Positions 1 through 8,658 are shown, numbered from the stretch's first letter. The stretch is DNA of 23,033 nucleotides from Sphingomonadales bacterium (GCA_004292705.1 RDXA01000339.1:1-23033), one strand, 5' to 3'. Notes: generated by a model not told the origin, from the sequence alone. Made by a program: numbers and translations.

Positions 1-1967
1 AGTTCACGGCTGATCGAGAGGCCGAGCCCGGTGCCACCGAAGCGCCGGGCAATATCGGCCTCACCCTGGGTGAAGGGCTGGAAGATCGTTTCAAGCTGCA
101 GCGGGCTGATGCCAATCCCGCTATCGGCGACACTGATGCGCACCTCATGCTCGGCGATCCGATAGCTGACCCGGATGTGCCCCGCTTCGGTAAACTTGAT
201 CGCATTGCCGATGAGATTGAGCATGATCTGCCGCAATCGCAGCCCGTCCGTCAGCACCCAAGGGGAGTGTGCGTCGGCAAGGCGGCCATCGGGATCGTCA
301 CCACTGTCGCAGACCAGATCGAGCGCCAGCCCCTTGTGTGCCGCTGACGGGCGGTGGAGTGCGGCACATTCGGCGAGACTGGCGTGCAGATTGACCGGCG
401 CGCAATCGATTCTGAATTGCCCACTCTCGATCTTGGAGAGGTCGAGCACGTCGTTAAGGATCATCATCATCGATCGGCCCGACTGGACGATCAGTTCGGC
501 AAAGCGGCGCTGCTCCGCATCCAGCTCACCCTGAAGCATCAGCTCGGCGAAGCCCAGAACGCCATTCATTGGCGTGCGGATCTCGTGGCTCATATTGGCA
601 AGAAAGTCCGACTTGGCGCGCGCCGCATCCTCGGCATGGCGCCGCGCCCGCGTCAGCAGCAGTTCAAGCTCGACCCGCTCGGTCACATCGCGCGCAGCCA
701 CCACCACGCCCTCGCGTGCGCCGGTTGCCGGGCTGCGGGCCACGGCGCAATCGGCTTCGAGGAACACCGGCGAGCCGTCAGGTGCATCGGCCATGCGCCG
801 ATAGGTCAGCCGCTCGCGCTCACTGGTGCCGGTCAGAAGCCGTTCCAGCGCCTCGCGCGCGCGCTCATGGGCATCGGGATGCAGGCGCGCGGTCGCGTGG
901 CGGCCGAGGAAGGTGTCAGGCGGCACCCCCATCACATCGCGGACCGAGGGCGAGGCATAGGTGCATACCCCTGACAGATCGTAGCGCAGGATCGCATCGG
1001 CGATGTTGTCGGCAAGCAAATCGACCTCGCGCTTGCCCGCTTCGAGCCGGGCCATCATGCGGTCCCGCCCGGCAAGGATGGCCGCCACCGGCAGTCCGGT
1101 GAGGAAATTGGCGGCAATGAAGGCCTGGAGCAGGTGCAAATGGGTGATGCCCTCGGTGTTCGCCGCAGCGATCGGCCCCGCTCCCGTCAAGGTCATGACT
1201 GCGGCCACCACCGCCACGCCCCCGACATGCAGCGCGCTGCCGAGACTGCCAAGCCGGAAGGCATGCAGCAGCGTGATCGGCTGGATCAGGAACATCAGCG
1301 GGTAATGCGTCTGGTTGAACACCAGAAAGGCGCTGACCATCCCGCCGCCGAGCAGCACAATGCTCTCTAGCGGGCGGGCGGGAGCGGGGGCCAACTGGCC
1401 GCGCAACCGGTCGACGAGCAGCAGCGCGGCGGGCACGATCAGCACCATCGCCATGCTGTCCGTGAAGAACCACGTCATCGCGCCCGCACTCATCTCTGCA
1501 AAGCTGTCACCCATCACCGACACGGCAACGGCGGCCGACAGCACCGGGGCAACGAGGCCGCCTGCCCAAACAAAGCGCGCCAGATCGCCAAGACGGGTCA
1601 TGTCAGGCGGTGCCCGTCCGGCGATCCGGGTCAGGCCCAGCACGACGATGATCTCGACCATATTGGCGAGGGAGAAGAGCAAGGCGACGATATCAGGCAG
1701 CTGCGCCACCGCATTGGCGGCCATGCTGGCCGCGAAGCAGGTGAAGAGGAACGGCAGCTCGTTGCACAATCGCGCCCGCAGCAGCACCGCGACGGCACAG
1801 GCATTGGCCAGCCAGATCGGGCTGACAGTGTTTCCGGCATGGGCCAGCGTCAGGCTGAGGCATGCAAGGGCCCAATAGCAGGCTCCACCGACCACCGCAG
1901 CAGAGAGGCTGCGGCGGTCAATCAGTCCGGCAGCGATCCCGTTACGGAGCAGCCGACACCGGACCAA
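1..1967 (-). CDS. MASE1-PAS sensor histidine kinase (3' end beyond window)
   Basis: Membrane-bound sensor kinase, partial: the frame is open from about 1967 down to base 1 with no stop. The N-terminal third is a run of hydrophobic helices with a Ser-Pro-Ile-Trp motif near the start, as in MASE1 sensory domains. A PAS domain follows (about 1000-680), then the dimerisation/phosphoacceptor helix with MSHEIRTPMNG at 593-561 (phospho-His in SHE). The HATPase domain has an N box (NLIGNAIKF), DSGIGI near 128-111 and GGTGLGLS close to the left edge. Such kinases often carry a receiver domain further on, which would lie outside the window. The start is uncertain: no in-frame ATG precedes the first helix. 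I placed it at a TTG (1967); a GTG at 2054 is an alternative. The ligand is unknown. It is transcribed away from the TonB-like gene. Family assignment is firm; the start is not. Confidence 0.85.
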   Translation of the reverse strand, partial: MVRCRLLRNGIAAGLIDRRSLSAAVVGGACYWALACLSLTLAHAGNTVSPIWLANACAVAVLLRARLCNELPFLFTCFAASMAANAVAQLPDIVALLFSLANMVEIIVVLGLTRIAGRAPPDMTRLGDLARFVWAGGLVAPVLSAAVAVSVMGDSFAEMSAGAMTWFFTDSMAMVLIVPAALLLVDRLRGQLAPAPARPLESIVLLGGGMVSAFLVFNQTHYPLMFLIQPITLLHAFRLGSLGSALHVGGVAVVAAVMTLTGAGPIAAANTEGITHLHLLQAFIAANFLTGLPVAAILAGRDRMMARLEAGKREVDLLADNIADAILRYDLSGVCTYASPSVRDVMGVPPDTFLGRHATARLHPDAHERAREALERLLTGTSERERLTYRRMADAPDGSPVFLEADCAVARSPATGAREGVVVAARDVTERVELELLLTRARRHAEDAARAKSDFLANMSHEIRTPMNGVLGFAELMLQGELDAEQRRFAELIVQSGRSMMMILNDVLDLSKIESGQFRIDCAPVNLHASLAECAALHRPSAAHKGLALDLVCDSGDDPDGRLADAHSPWVLTDGLRLRQIMLNLIGNAIKFTEAGHIRVSYRIAEHEVRISVADSGIGISPLQLETIFQPFTQGEADIARRFGGTGLGLSISRE

Positions 1968-2260
1968 CGGCCATGGAGTGTGGCGGCGTGCCGGAGCGGC
2001 GCAAGACGATGCAGTGTGCGGGTGCGGGTGCGGCTCGACATCGTTGTCGCACACAGGCGCATCGGCGGGCCCTGCGTCCCTTGGGACGAGGTTCGCACCG
2101 GCATCCAGCGGACTGCTTCCGCCGTGCCATTCGTTATCCAGTGCGCGCGTGATCGCAGCGCTCCATCGCCAATTGCCGGAAGCCTGATATAACCACGCCG
2201 TGCGGATTGCGGCGGCAACCGCCTCCAGAATTGAGCAAACGGACGGGCAGGCTTTCGACC

Positions 2261-2986
2261 ATGGCCACAAATGGAACCTACGGCGCGCATCCGCGGCGGC
2301 TGAGCTGGCCGCTGGTGGCGGGGATCGTGCTGCTGCATCTCGCCGCGCTGTACGGCCTTGCCCGCGCGCTGGCGCCCGATTTTACCGCCATTGTCGAACG
2401 CGAGGTGGTGTCGGCCTTCAGTATTGCAGCACCACCGCCCCCGGCTCCGCCCCCGCCAGAAAATCGGTCCGAACCGGACGAAGGTGCGCAAGGCGATCCG
2501 GGGCGGGCAGCGGTGGCACAGCCTGTGCCAAGCCAGCCCCCCAAGGTGCGGGTCAAGCGTGACCCGCCGCTCCCGCGAGCAGCCTCGACCGGCACGGCCA
2601 GCCTGTCGGGTGCGGCGGCGGCAGGGGAGGGCACTGGTGCTGCCGGGAGCGGGTTCGGCACCGGCAGCGGCAATGCGGGCAACGGGCGCGGCGGGATCGC
2701 AGTGTCCAAACCGGTCCACATCTCCGGCTCGATCGACAATGCCCGCGACTTTCCGGTGCCGCCCGGCGGGCGCGCGGCGCGTCGCGGCACGCAGGTGATC
2801 GTGCGGGTGGTGGTCGGCACCGATGGCCGCGCGCGCGATTGCTCCGTGTATCGCGCCAGTCCCGATGCCGAGGCTGACCGGATCACTTGCAGACTGGTTG
2901 AATCCCGCCTCGGCTTTCGTCCGGCAACCGATGCCAGCGGCAATCCGGTCGCAGCGCCCTTTTTCTGGCGTCAGCAGTGGTTCTGA
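2261..2986 (+). CDS. TonB-like energy transducer protein
   Basis: 241 aa, TonB layout. A short cytoplasmic N-terminus leads to one transmembrane helix (about residues 15-38) containing a His (H26), recalling the functionally important His in the TonB membrane anchor. Next come a Pro-rich stretch (about 53-65), a Gly/Ala/Ser-rich periplasmic linker and a C-terminal TonB domain (about 155-241) ending in an aromatic PFFWRQQWF segment. TonB couples the inner-membrane proton gradient to outer-membrane receptors through ExbB/ExbD. No exbB, exbD or receptor gene lies nearby, so this is an orphan copy and may serve a remote locus. I chose ATG 2261 because it sits just before the membrane helix; an upstream ATG at 2207 would add 18 residues of untypical sequence. 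It converges with bphP, whose stop is 19 bp away. Confidence 0.8.
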   Translation: MATNGTYGAHPRRLSWPLVAGIVLLHLAALYGLARALAPDFTAIVEREVVSAFSIAAPPPPAPPPPENRSEPDEGAQGDPGRAAVAQPVPSQPPKVRVKRDPPLPRAASTGTASLSGAAAAGEGTGAAGSGFGTGSGNAGNGRGGIAVSKPVHISGSIDNARDFPVPPGGRAARRGTQVIVRVVVGTDGRARDCSVYRASPDAEADRITCRLVESRLGFRPATDASGNPVAAPFFWRQQWF

Positions 2987-3005
2987 TCTGCGCGCTGGCC
3001 GGTGC

Positions 3006-5552
3006 CTAGGCGCGGGGCAGCAACCGCTCGATTTCGGTCATGCCATAGGGCTTGCGCAGCACCGCCACAGCACCCAGCCGTTCGAAGCTGCCCGCGCTTT
3101 CGGCGTAGCCCGTCGCCAGCACGAAGCGCACGCCCGCTGCCCGCAGGGCATCGGCGATCGGCTCGGAGGATTCGCCACCGAGGTTGAAATCGATGATCGC
3201 AAAATCGGGCGGGTCATCCGCGATGACGGCAAGCGCGCCCGTGACCGAACTTTCGAGCCGCACGTCCGCGACCCCGAGGCGCCGCAGATTTTGCTCGGTG
3301 TCGAGGGCGATGATGATGCTGTCCTCCACCACCAGCACCCGCGCCGGGTGTTCGGCTGGAAGCGTGGAAGGATCGCGCAGCGGCTCGGGCGGGGGTGCGG
3401 TTATGCGGCGCGCACCCGCCTCGGGCAGCGCGAGATAGCGCGCGGGCACCAGAAATTCGGCCTCTACTCCGGCAAGCCTGTAGCGCACGTCCGCCTCTCC
3501 CTGGAGATCATGCGGGATTGTGCGGGTGATGATTGTCGAGCCGAAGCCGTGACGTGTGGGCGCCGTCACCGGCGGCCCGCCTGCCTCGCGCCAGCGCAGC
3601 GCCAGATCGCCGAATGCAGAGCGTGCCAGAGTGACGTCGACCGTCCCGGCGCGCGCCGAAAGGCTGCCATATTTGGCGCTGTTGGTGGCAAGCTCGTGAA
3701 TGACCAGCGCAAGAATCGTGTAAGCCTCCGGGGTGATCAGCACGTCCTCGCCGGTCAGCCGGAAACGCGCCCGGTCGGCCCCGCCATAGGGCGCCAGTTC
3801 AGCTTCGATCAGCCGCACAAGGCTCGCCGGGCCCCATTTCTTTGCGGTGATGTTGTCATGTGCCGCCGCCAGCGCCGCAATCCGTCCGCCGATGATCGCT
3901 GCAAATCCGGGGACGCTCAGCGCCTCGGCCTGTGATTGCGCCACCAGCGCGCGGATCAGGCCAAGAATGTTCCGCACGCGGTGATTGAGCTCGGCAATCA
4001 GCAAATCCTGCTGCTCGGCGGCCCGGGCGCGTTCCCGCGTCAGGTCTTCGCTCATGCGCAGGATCACTTCGATCAACGTGCGGCGCAGGCGGGCGGCGAT
4101 TTCGCACTCTTCCGCGCTCCATTCGGCGCTGTGGCCGCGCACGGTCTCGGTCCAGGCGGCAAAACTGGCGCGGGGCTGGAGCAGTTCGCCGGGGGCGGCG
4201 GCGGCCTTTGCGGGATCACCCGCCCAGGTCACCACCCGGTCAAGCGGACGGCGCCACAGCACCAGCGAATCGCGGGTGCCGCGCGACAGCGGAAGCACCA
4301 GTGCCCCCGCCGCGCAATGGGCGAAGCTGCCGGCATCGGCGATCTGGTCGGCCAGCCGGGTGGTAGCGTGGGTCGCCCCGCCCAGCGTGCTCGCCAGCAA
4401 GGGCGCGATAGCGCGGAACTCGGCGTCATCCGGCGCCTCGCCGCTGGCGCGATACTCGCCGTCGACAAACAGCGAGATGCCATCATGCGCGATGGTGCCG
4501 CGCATCAGTTCCTCGATCATCGGCAGACTGTCGGCCAGCGTCACCCCGCCCGCAAGCTGGAGCAGCAGCCGGTCGTCGAGCTGGCGCGCGCGTTCGCGCA
4601 AGGCTTCGGCCTGCGCCACCAGCAGCCGGTCGAGCATCAGCGAGAAGGTCTGACTGAGCAATTCGGCCACGGTGCGCAGCGAGTAGGGCGGCAGGCGCGC
4701 GGCACGGTGGTGGCACGAGATCATCCCCCACAGTCTGTCATGCCGGACGATCGCGATGGCCAGCGAGGCGCCCACCCCCATATTGCGCATATAGGCGAGG
4801 TGCATCTTGGAGTGCGAACGCAGCATCGACATCGACAGGTCGAGCGGGGTGTTCTCCGGCCCGATGGCAGGGATGATCGGCACAGCCTCCGAGTCCATAT
4901 CTGCGATCACGCGGAAGCGGTTGCGGCGGAACAGCTCGCGCGCCTGTTGCGGGATGTCGGCAGCGGGATAGCGGAGGCCCTTGAACGGCTCGAGGCTTTC
5001 GTCGCGGTCTTCTGCAATCACCTCGCCGCTTTCATCGGGGTGGAAGCGATAGATCATCACCCGGTCATAGCCGGTCATCTGCCGCACCAACCGCGCAGCG
5101 GTGTCGCACAGGGCGCTAACGGTGGCAGCCTGTTCGAGCTGGGCGATGACAGGGACGATCATGCTGACATGGTCGGCAAAATCGTTGCGGGCATGCGGTT
5201 CGAACTCGATGATCGCAAGTCCGCCGGTCTTGTGCACGGCGCAATCGAACAGCTGGCCCCTGCCCGTCAGATCAAGGCCAAACCGGCGTTCGATCATGTC
5301 TGCGCCGTCCAGATGGGCGAGCGCCTGATGGAGGGTGGCGAGCGCTTCGGGCGCGATGATCTGGCCGACCGCTGTGCCGGTGGCAGGCACCGCAGCAAGC
5401 CCGAGGAGCGCAGCAATGTTCGCCGAGGCGTGCGCCAGACATCCGCCGTCATCAATCGCGATCAGCCCGCCGAAGCTTTGCACCGCAGCGATATGGTGGA
5501 TCGCCTCCCGGTCACACTCGGTGAGCGTGTCGCTGCGCTGGTGGAGGTTCAC
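3006..5552 (-). CDS. bphP: Bacteriophytochrome hybrid kinase: PAS-GAF-PHY-HWE kinase-receiver
   Basis: 848-aa red/far-red photoreceptor kinase. The biliverdin-attaching Cys is C13 in ECDREAIH. The PAS/GAF pocket shows Y168, the PAADIP loop (196-201, D199), H251/Y254 in MHLAYMRNMG and CHH 280-282. The PHY tongue has PRASF (460-464), which contacts the chromophore. The kinase is HWE type: phospho-His H524 in NHRVRN, HE at 619-620, WRE at 654-656 and HGFG 668-671. A C-terminal receiver (about 738-848) has E743/D744, phospho-acceptor D788, T814 and K834. All residues needed for chromophore binding and phosphotransfer appear present, so it should be a functional light-regulated kinase. The PAS-GAF-PHY-HWE-REC order is that of Agp2-type bacteriophytochromes. 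The start is GTG 5552, overlapping the bphO stop by four bases (GTGA), so it is translationally coupled to its chromophore enzyme. The output partner is not in the window. Confidence 0.95.
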   Translation of the reverse strand: MNLHQRSDTLTECDREAIHHIAAVQSFGGLIAIDDGGCLAHASANIAALLGLAAVPATGTAVGQIIAPEALATLHQALAHLDGADMIERRFGLDLTGRGQLFDCAVHKTGGLAIIEFEPHARNDFADHVSMIVPVIAQLEQAATVSALCDTAARLVRQMTGYDRVMIYRFHPDESGEVIAEDRDESLEPFKGLRYPAADIPQQARELFRRNRFRVIADMDSEAVPIIPAIGPENTPLDLSMSMLRSHSKMHLAYMRNMGVGASLAIAIVRHDRLWGMISCHHRAARLPPYSLRTVAELLSQTFSLMLDRLLVAQAEALRERARQLDDRLLLQLAGGVTLADSLPMIEELMRGTIAHDGISLFVDGEYRASGEAPDDAEFRAIAPLLASTLGGATHATTRLADQIADAGSFAHCAAGALVLPLSRGTRDSLVLWRRPLDRVVTWAGDPAKAAAAPGELLQPRASFAAWTETVRGHSAEWSAEECEIAARLRRTLIEVILRMSEDLTRERARAAEQQDLLIAELNHRVRNILGLIRALVAQSQAEALSVPGFAAIIGGRIAALAAAHDNITAKKWGPASLVRLIEAELAPYGGADRARFRLTGEDVLITPEAYTILALVIHELATNSAKYGSLSARAGTVDVTLARSAFGDLALRWREAGGPPVTAPTRHGFGSTIITRTIPHDLQGEADVRYRLAGVEAEFLVPARYLALPEAGARRITAPPPEPLRDPSTLPAEHPARVLVVEDSIIIALDTEQNLRRLGVADVRLESSVTGALAVIADDPPDFAIIDFNLGGESSEPIADALRAAGVRFVLATGYAESAGSFERLGAVAVLRKPYGMTEIERLLPRA

Positions 5553-6175
5553 GCGGGGAGGCCTGCGGGCGCTGCATCAGCGGGGCGCTCTTGCTCTGCC
5601 ACAGCAAGGAAATGGGCGAACACCGCTTCGGCCGCGCGCGTCGCACCCTCGGCTTCGCCGGGGGCGGCGGGGCGTTCAATCCGGGCGCGCAGACCCTGCC
5701 AGAACGCCATCATGGCATCATCGCCGAGGAAGGCGTCCGGCCATTCGCCCCGGCCGATCCTGGCGACCTGTTTGGCAATGGCGCGGTTGCCGAGCGCTGA
5801 TCCGGCCAGCACCCAGGCCGTGCCAAGGGCTTCTCCCGGACGGGGGGCAGAAGGGGCATGACGAAGCGCGAAGGTGCGCGCGGCAGACGGCAAGGCGACC
5901 CCGAGCGCTGCCAGATCGCGGGCGAGCAGGGGTGTCTGCACTGGCGGGGCGAGAGCGGCGGGGGCGTGCAGCGCCAACCAGTCTTCCAGCGGCGCGCGTG
6001 CGGCATGTTGCAGGGCGAGGAAGCGGGCATAGTCCTGCCGCCGCTGCCACCCGCTCGCCGCCTGCATCGCGTGGTCAAGCAGGTCATGCGCGGCCATTGT
6101 TGCGGCGCGCAGATGCGTCCGCAGGCTTTCGCCCGGCGCTCCATGATCGCTTTCGACGTTCTTGGCTGACGCCAT
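5549..6175 (-). CDS. bphO: Biliverdin-producing heme oxygenase (BphO type)
   Basis: 208 aa, the usual size for bacterial heme oxygenases. It opens heme to biliverdin, CO and iron, giving the chromophore for the phytochrome encoded next. The proximal heme His is H30 in the LRAATMAAHDLLDH helix, and the distal-helix motif WVLAGSALG is present. It is the first gene of the bphO-bphP pair and its TGA overlaps the bphP GTG. ATG 6175 is supported by GGAGGG (6190-6185) nine bases upstream. A TGTC-N10-GACA palindrome lies at 6261-6278 in the upstream region. The sequence is divergent from housekeeping heme oxygenases, but the neighbour makes the assignment secure. Confidence 0.9.
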   Translation of the reverse strand: MASAKNVESDHGAPGESLRTHLRAATMAAHDLLDHAMQAASGWQRRQDYARFLALQHAARAPLEDWLALHAPAALAPPVQTPLLARDLAALGVALPSAARTFALRHAPSAPRPGEALGTAWVLAGSALGNRAIAKQVARIGRGEWPDAFLGDDAMMAFWQGLRARIERPAAPGEAEGATRAAEAVFAHFLAVAEQERPADAAPAGLPA

Positions 6176-6260
6176 CTCGCCCGTCCCTCCAGCCCGAATC
6201 GGCTATGCCAGCCGAATTGCCGAACGATCCCGAGTGTAAGGCAAATCAGTCGAAACCTCG

Positions 6261-6278
6261 TGTCAAAAAAATATGACA
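6261..6278. promoter_or_regulatory. PpsR/CrtJ-like operator upstream of bphO-bphP
   Basis: A TGTC arm, ten bases that are mainly A/T, and a GACA arm form a perfect inverted repeat that fits the TGT-N12-ACA consensus of the photosynthesis repressor PpsR/CrtJ. On the bphO strand the lower arm forms TTGACA (6266-6261), a perfect -35 hexamer, so a bound repressor would block promoter access. No convincing -10 follows at 16-18 bases. It lies about 85 bp upstream of the bphO start and is the only perfect copy I found in the intergenic regions. The pattern is seen directly; the protein that binds it is inferred. Confidence 0.5.
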
Positions 6279-6324
6279 CATTTCCGCTGTGCTGGCAATC
6301 GCGCGCAACAGGGCGCGCAACCCG

Positions 6325-6624
6325 TCAGGGCGCAAGCAGCCGTCCGGCTTCCTTCTTGACCGCCGCTTCCAGCGGGCCCCGCATCACGCTGAGCAGCAGC
6401 GGCAGATCCATTTCGATCACCACCTCGTGATCGCGCACCTCGACGCCGCCGGGGATGATCTGCCCGACCACTTCGGCCGTGATGTTCATGCGGTCCTCGC
6501 TCGGCCAGCCGGTTGTGACCCGCGCCAGGCCGGCGGGGAAGAAGCTGCCGATCTCGTCGGCATGCTTGTGCATCCGGCGGCGGACTTCCTCTTTCCCGAG
6601 GTTGTGGGGCAGGGTCACACGCAT
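6325..6624 (-). CDS. Polyhydroxyalkanoic acid system family protein (PHA_gran_rgn)
   Basis: 99 aa. The opening MRVTLPHNLGKEE, the central HADEI and the end GRLL match the small family annotated as putative polyhydroxyalkanoic acid system protein (PF09650). Its members occur near polyhydroxyalkanoate genes in many proteobacteria; the molecular role is unproved. It is soluble, with no signal peptide or membrane helix. It is the last gene of the telA operon, starting three bases after the stop of the xpaC-like gene, so it is almost certainly cotranscribed. No PHA synthase or phasin gene is in the window, so a granule role cannot be supported from context. Confidence 0.75.
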   Translation of the reverse strand: MRVTLPHNLGKEEVRRRMHKHADEIGSFFPAGLARVTTGWPSEDRMNITAEVVGQIIPGGVEVRDHEVVIEMDLPLLLSVMRGPLEAAVKKEAGRLLAP

Positions 6625-6627
6625 GGC

Positions 6628-7434
6628 TCAACGCTCCTGCTTGGTGGGGAGAGCGGAGAAATCGGGCAGCGGCACGCCGGTGTCCGGCATCCCGTCCTCC
6701 AGCGCCGCGGCCCCGCCATAACGGTATTCGAGATAGCGGCTCTTGATCGCGAGGTCATCGAGCGCGCCTTCGGCAAGCCGCCGGGTGACGCGGTCAACCT
6801 CGCCCGAAAGCTTGGAGAGGCTATCGGTCAGGCGTTCGTCAGCGGTCTTGCCCGCATGCTCCTCCGTGCGCAGGTGCGCCGGGATCTTGCGGTAGTTGTC
6901 GATCGTTTCGGGGATGTATTCGCCCACCAGCTCGCGCACCTCGGCCATCGCCGGGTGCGCCCCGTCGAGCCCCTGCAATTGCAGCCCCAGCGCATCGAGC
7001 TGCACGCCGAGCTGGTCGACGATACCCTGTGCAGGCGGGGGCAGCGCGGGGCGCTGGGCTTCGAGCCACAATTCGGTGCGCGCCACCATCTGCTGCGGGT
7101 TGCCCTGCGTCAGCTCCGCCCGCTTGGGGATCTTGACCTTGGGAAAGCTGGAAAACACCGCCACCGCGACGGAGCTGGCCACAACCACTGCCATCACGCC
7201 CCAGAAACCGATCCCGTCGAACATCGCTCCTGCGATGCCCGCGCCGAGCCAGATCGCGACAATCGCCAGCGCGATATTGCGGACCTTGGCGAGCAGGCTC
7301 TTCATCTTGAGCTCGGCCGAGCCCTTGCCGATGCTGCCCTTGGCCGGTCGGTGGGTGCCGCCATCGCGCTGCACGGCAAGGCTCTGCTTGGCCTCGCGCA
7401 GGATGCGTTCGCTCTCGCGGGTGCTGTCAGGCAT
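6628..7434 (-). CDS. XpaC-like membrane protein of a TelA operon
   Basis: 268 aa. A charged N-terminus (about 1-50) is followed by two hydrophobic helices (about 53-72 and 76-96) and then a long soluble helical domain rich in Leu, Glu and Arg. Its place directly downstream of telA (12-bp gap) and this topology match XpaC, annotated as 5-bromo-4-chloroindolyl phosphate hydrolysis family (PF10112), which forms a conserved pair with TelA, as in Bacillus subtilis xpaC-yaaN. The old enzymatic name does not establish an enzyme; I see no hydrolase motif. A role with TelA at the membrane is inferred. The assignment rests more on neighbourhood and architecture than on a diagnostic motif. Confidence 0.6.
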   Translation of the reverse strand: MPDSTRESERILREAKQSLAVQRDGGTHRPAKGSIGKGSAELKMKSLLAKVRNIALAIVAIWLGAGIAGAMFDGIGFWGVMAVVVASSVAVAVFSSFPKVKIPKRAELTQGNPQQMVARTELWLEAQRPALPPPAQGIVDQLGVQLDALGLQLQGLDGAHPAMAEVRELVGEYIPETIDNYRKIPAHLRTEEHAGKTADERLTDSLSKLSGEVDRVTRRLAEGALDDLAIKSRYLEYRYGGAAALEDGMPDTGVPLPDFSALPTKQER

Positions 7435-7446
7435 CAGCGATACCCA

Positions 7447-8658
7447 TCACTTGTCCAGCGCCAGCAGCGAAGGCTCGGACGATGCGACCTTGGCCTGCGC
7501 CTGGGCCTGGCCTTCAGCGCGGGCGATGTAGCCCTTCGACTTCTCGACCTCGCTGGTCAGCACATTGACTGTCTGCTTCATGCTGTCGAGCGCCCGCACC
7601 TTGAAGGCATCGACCTCGTCCATCGTGTCATAGATGTTCTGGAAGGCGCGTTGCAGCGTCTCCAGCGGGATCGTGGAGGAGGATGCCTGTTCGTGGATCT
7701 GCGCGGTCTGTTCGCGCAGCAGCGTGCTGGTCGAATCGATGATGTCGCTGGTGGTCTTGTTGAGCGCGGTGATCTGGCCCAGCACGAGGCGCTGGTTGGT
7801 CATCGCCTGTGCCACGGTGACCGCCGTGCGCAGGGCGCCGACGGTGGTGGTGCTGGCGCGGTCGACGCCCTTGACCAGTTCCACGTTGTTCTTCTTGACG
7901 AGGTCAAGCGCGAGATAGCCCTGCACGCTCACCGCCATCTGGGTCAGCAGGTCCTGCGTGCGCTGACGGACATAGAACAGCGCGGACTCGCGCAGCGCCT
8001 TGGCCTTGGCCGGATCGACGCTGTCGAGCTCCAGCGCCTTGGCCTCCAGCTTGCCGTCGAGGGTCTTGGCGATGTGGATCATCTGCTCCAGCTCGCCCAT
8101 CGCCGCCCACAGTTTCTGCCGCTCGGTATCGATCGCGGCATTATCGAGATGCAGCTCCTTCTTGCCGCTTTCGAGCCGCTGGAGGATCGAGGCGATGTGC
8201 CCCTGCGCGGATGTGTAGCTGTCGAAGTAGTTCTTGATCTTGTTGCCGAAGGGAATGATCCCGAGCAGCTTGCGCGGCCCCGACAGCTTGCCTTGTCGGC
8301 CGGGATCGAGGTCTTCGACTGTACGGCGCAATTCGGCGAGGTCCTTGCCCACGCTGCCGTCGGCATCCATCGCGCGGACGGGCCGGTCGAGAAAGCGGTT
8401 CGACATCGCGGCGGCGGCGCGGATCTGTTCCTGCCCCATGCGGGTGATCTGGTCGACCTTCTCGCCGAACTGCGGAGAATTGGCGTCCGTGGTCACCAGT
8501 TCATTGACGAAGGCATCGACCTTGCTGTCGAGCTTGGACTTCTGCTCGGTGGTGACGGGCACAAGGCCCGCCGCCTGTTCCGGCGCGACCTGTGGCACCG
8601 GATCGGGCGGGGTCAGCGAAAACGGGGTTGCGGTTGCCGTCTGCGTTTCGGTGCTCAT
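7447..8658 (-). CDS. telA: Toxic anion resistance protein, TelA family
   Basis: 403 aa, close to the usual TelA length (PF05816). After a Pro/Thr-rich N-terminus the protein is almost wholly helical and coiled-coil-like. The IPFGNKIKNYFDSY segment near residue 135, a long Gln/Glu-rich helix and the block TTTVGALRTAVTVAQAM are typical of the family. It is cytoplasmic, without signal or membrane segment. The family name comes from tellurite resistance; homologues are also linked to cell-envelope stress. It is first in a three-gene operon with the XpaC-like protein and a PHA-system protein. No tellurite genes (terB-terF, tehAB) are nearby, so the tellurite role is not supported here. Confidence 0.9.
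   Translation of the reverse strand: MSTETQTATATPFSLTPPDPVPQVAPEQAAGLVPVTTEQKSKLDSKVDAFVNELVTTDANSPQFGEKVDQITRMGQEQIRAAAAMSNRFLDRPVRAMDADGSVGKDLAELRRTVEDLDPGRQGKLSGPRKLLGIIPFGNKIKNYFDSYTSAQGHIASILQRLESGKKELHLDNAAIDTERQKLWAAMGELEQMIHIAKTLDGKLEAKALELDSVDPAKAKALRESALFYVRQRTQDLLTQMAVSVQGYLALDLVKKNNVELVKGVDRASTTTVGALRTAVTVAQAMTNQRLVLGQITALNKTTSDIIDSTSTLLREQTAQIHEQASSSTIPLETLQRAFQNIYDTMDEVDAFKVRALDSMKQTVNVLTSEVEKSKGYIARAEGQAQAQAKVASSEPSLLALDK

Noticed and set aside
1922..2719. A 265-codon minus-strand frame overlapping the TonB-like gene
   Set aside because: It runs antisense through the TonB-domain gene and out into a non-coding stretch; its composition is not protein-like.
3936..5861. A 641-codon open frame on the plus strand opposite bphP and bphO
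   Set aside because: High GC content keeps the antisense frame open. The amino acid pattern is His/Arg/Gln-rich and unlike any family, while the minus strand encodes clear phytochrome and heme oxygenase motifs.
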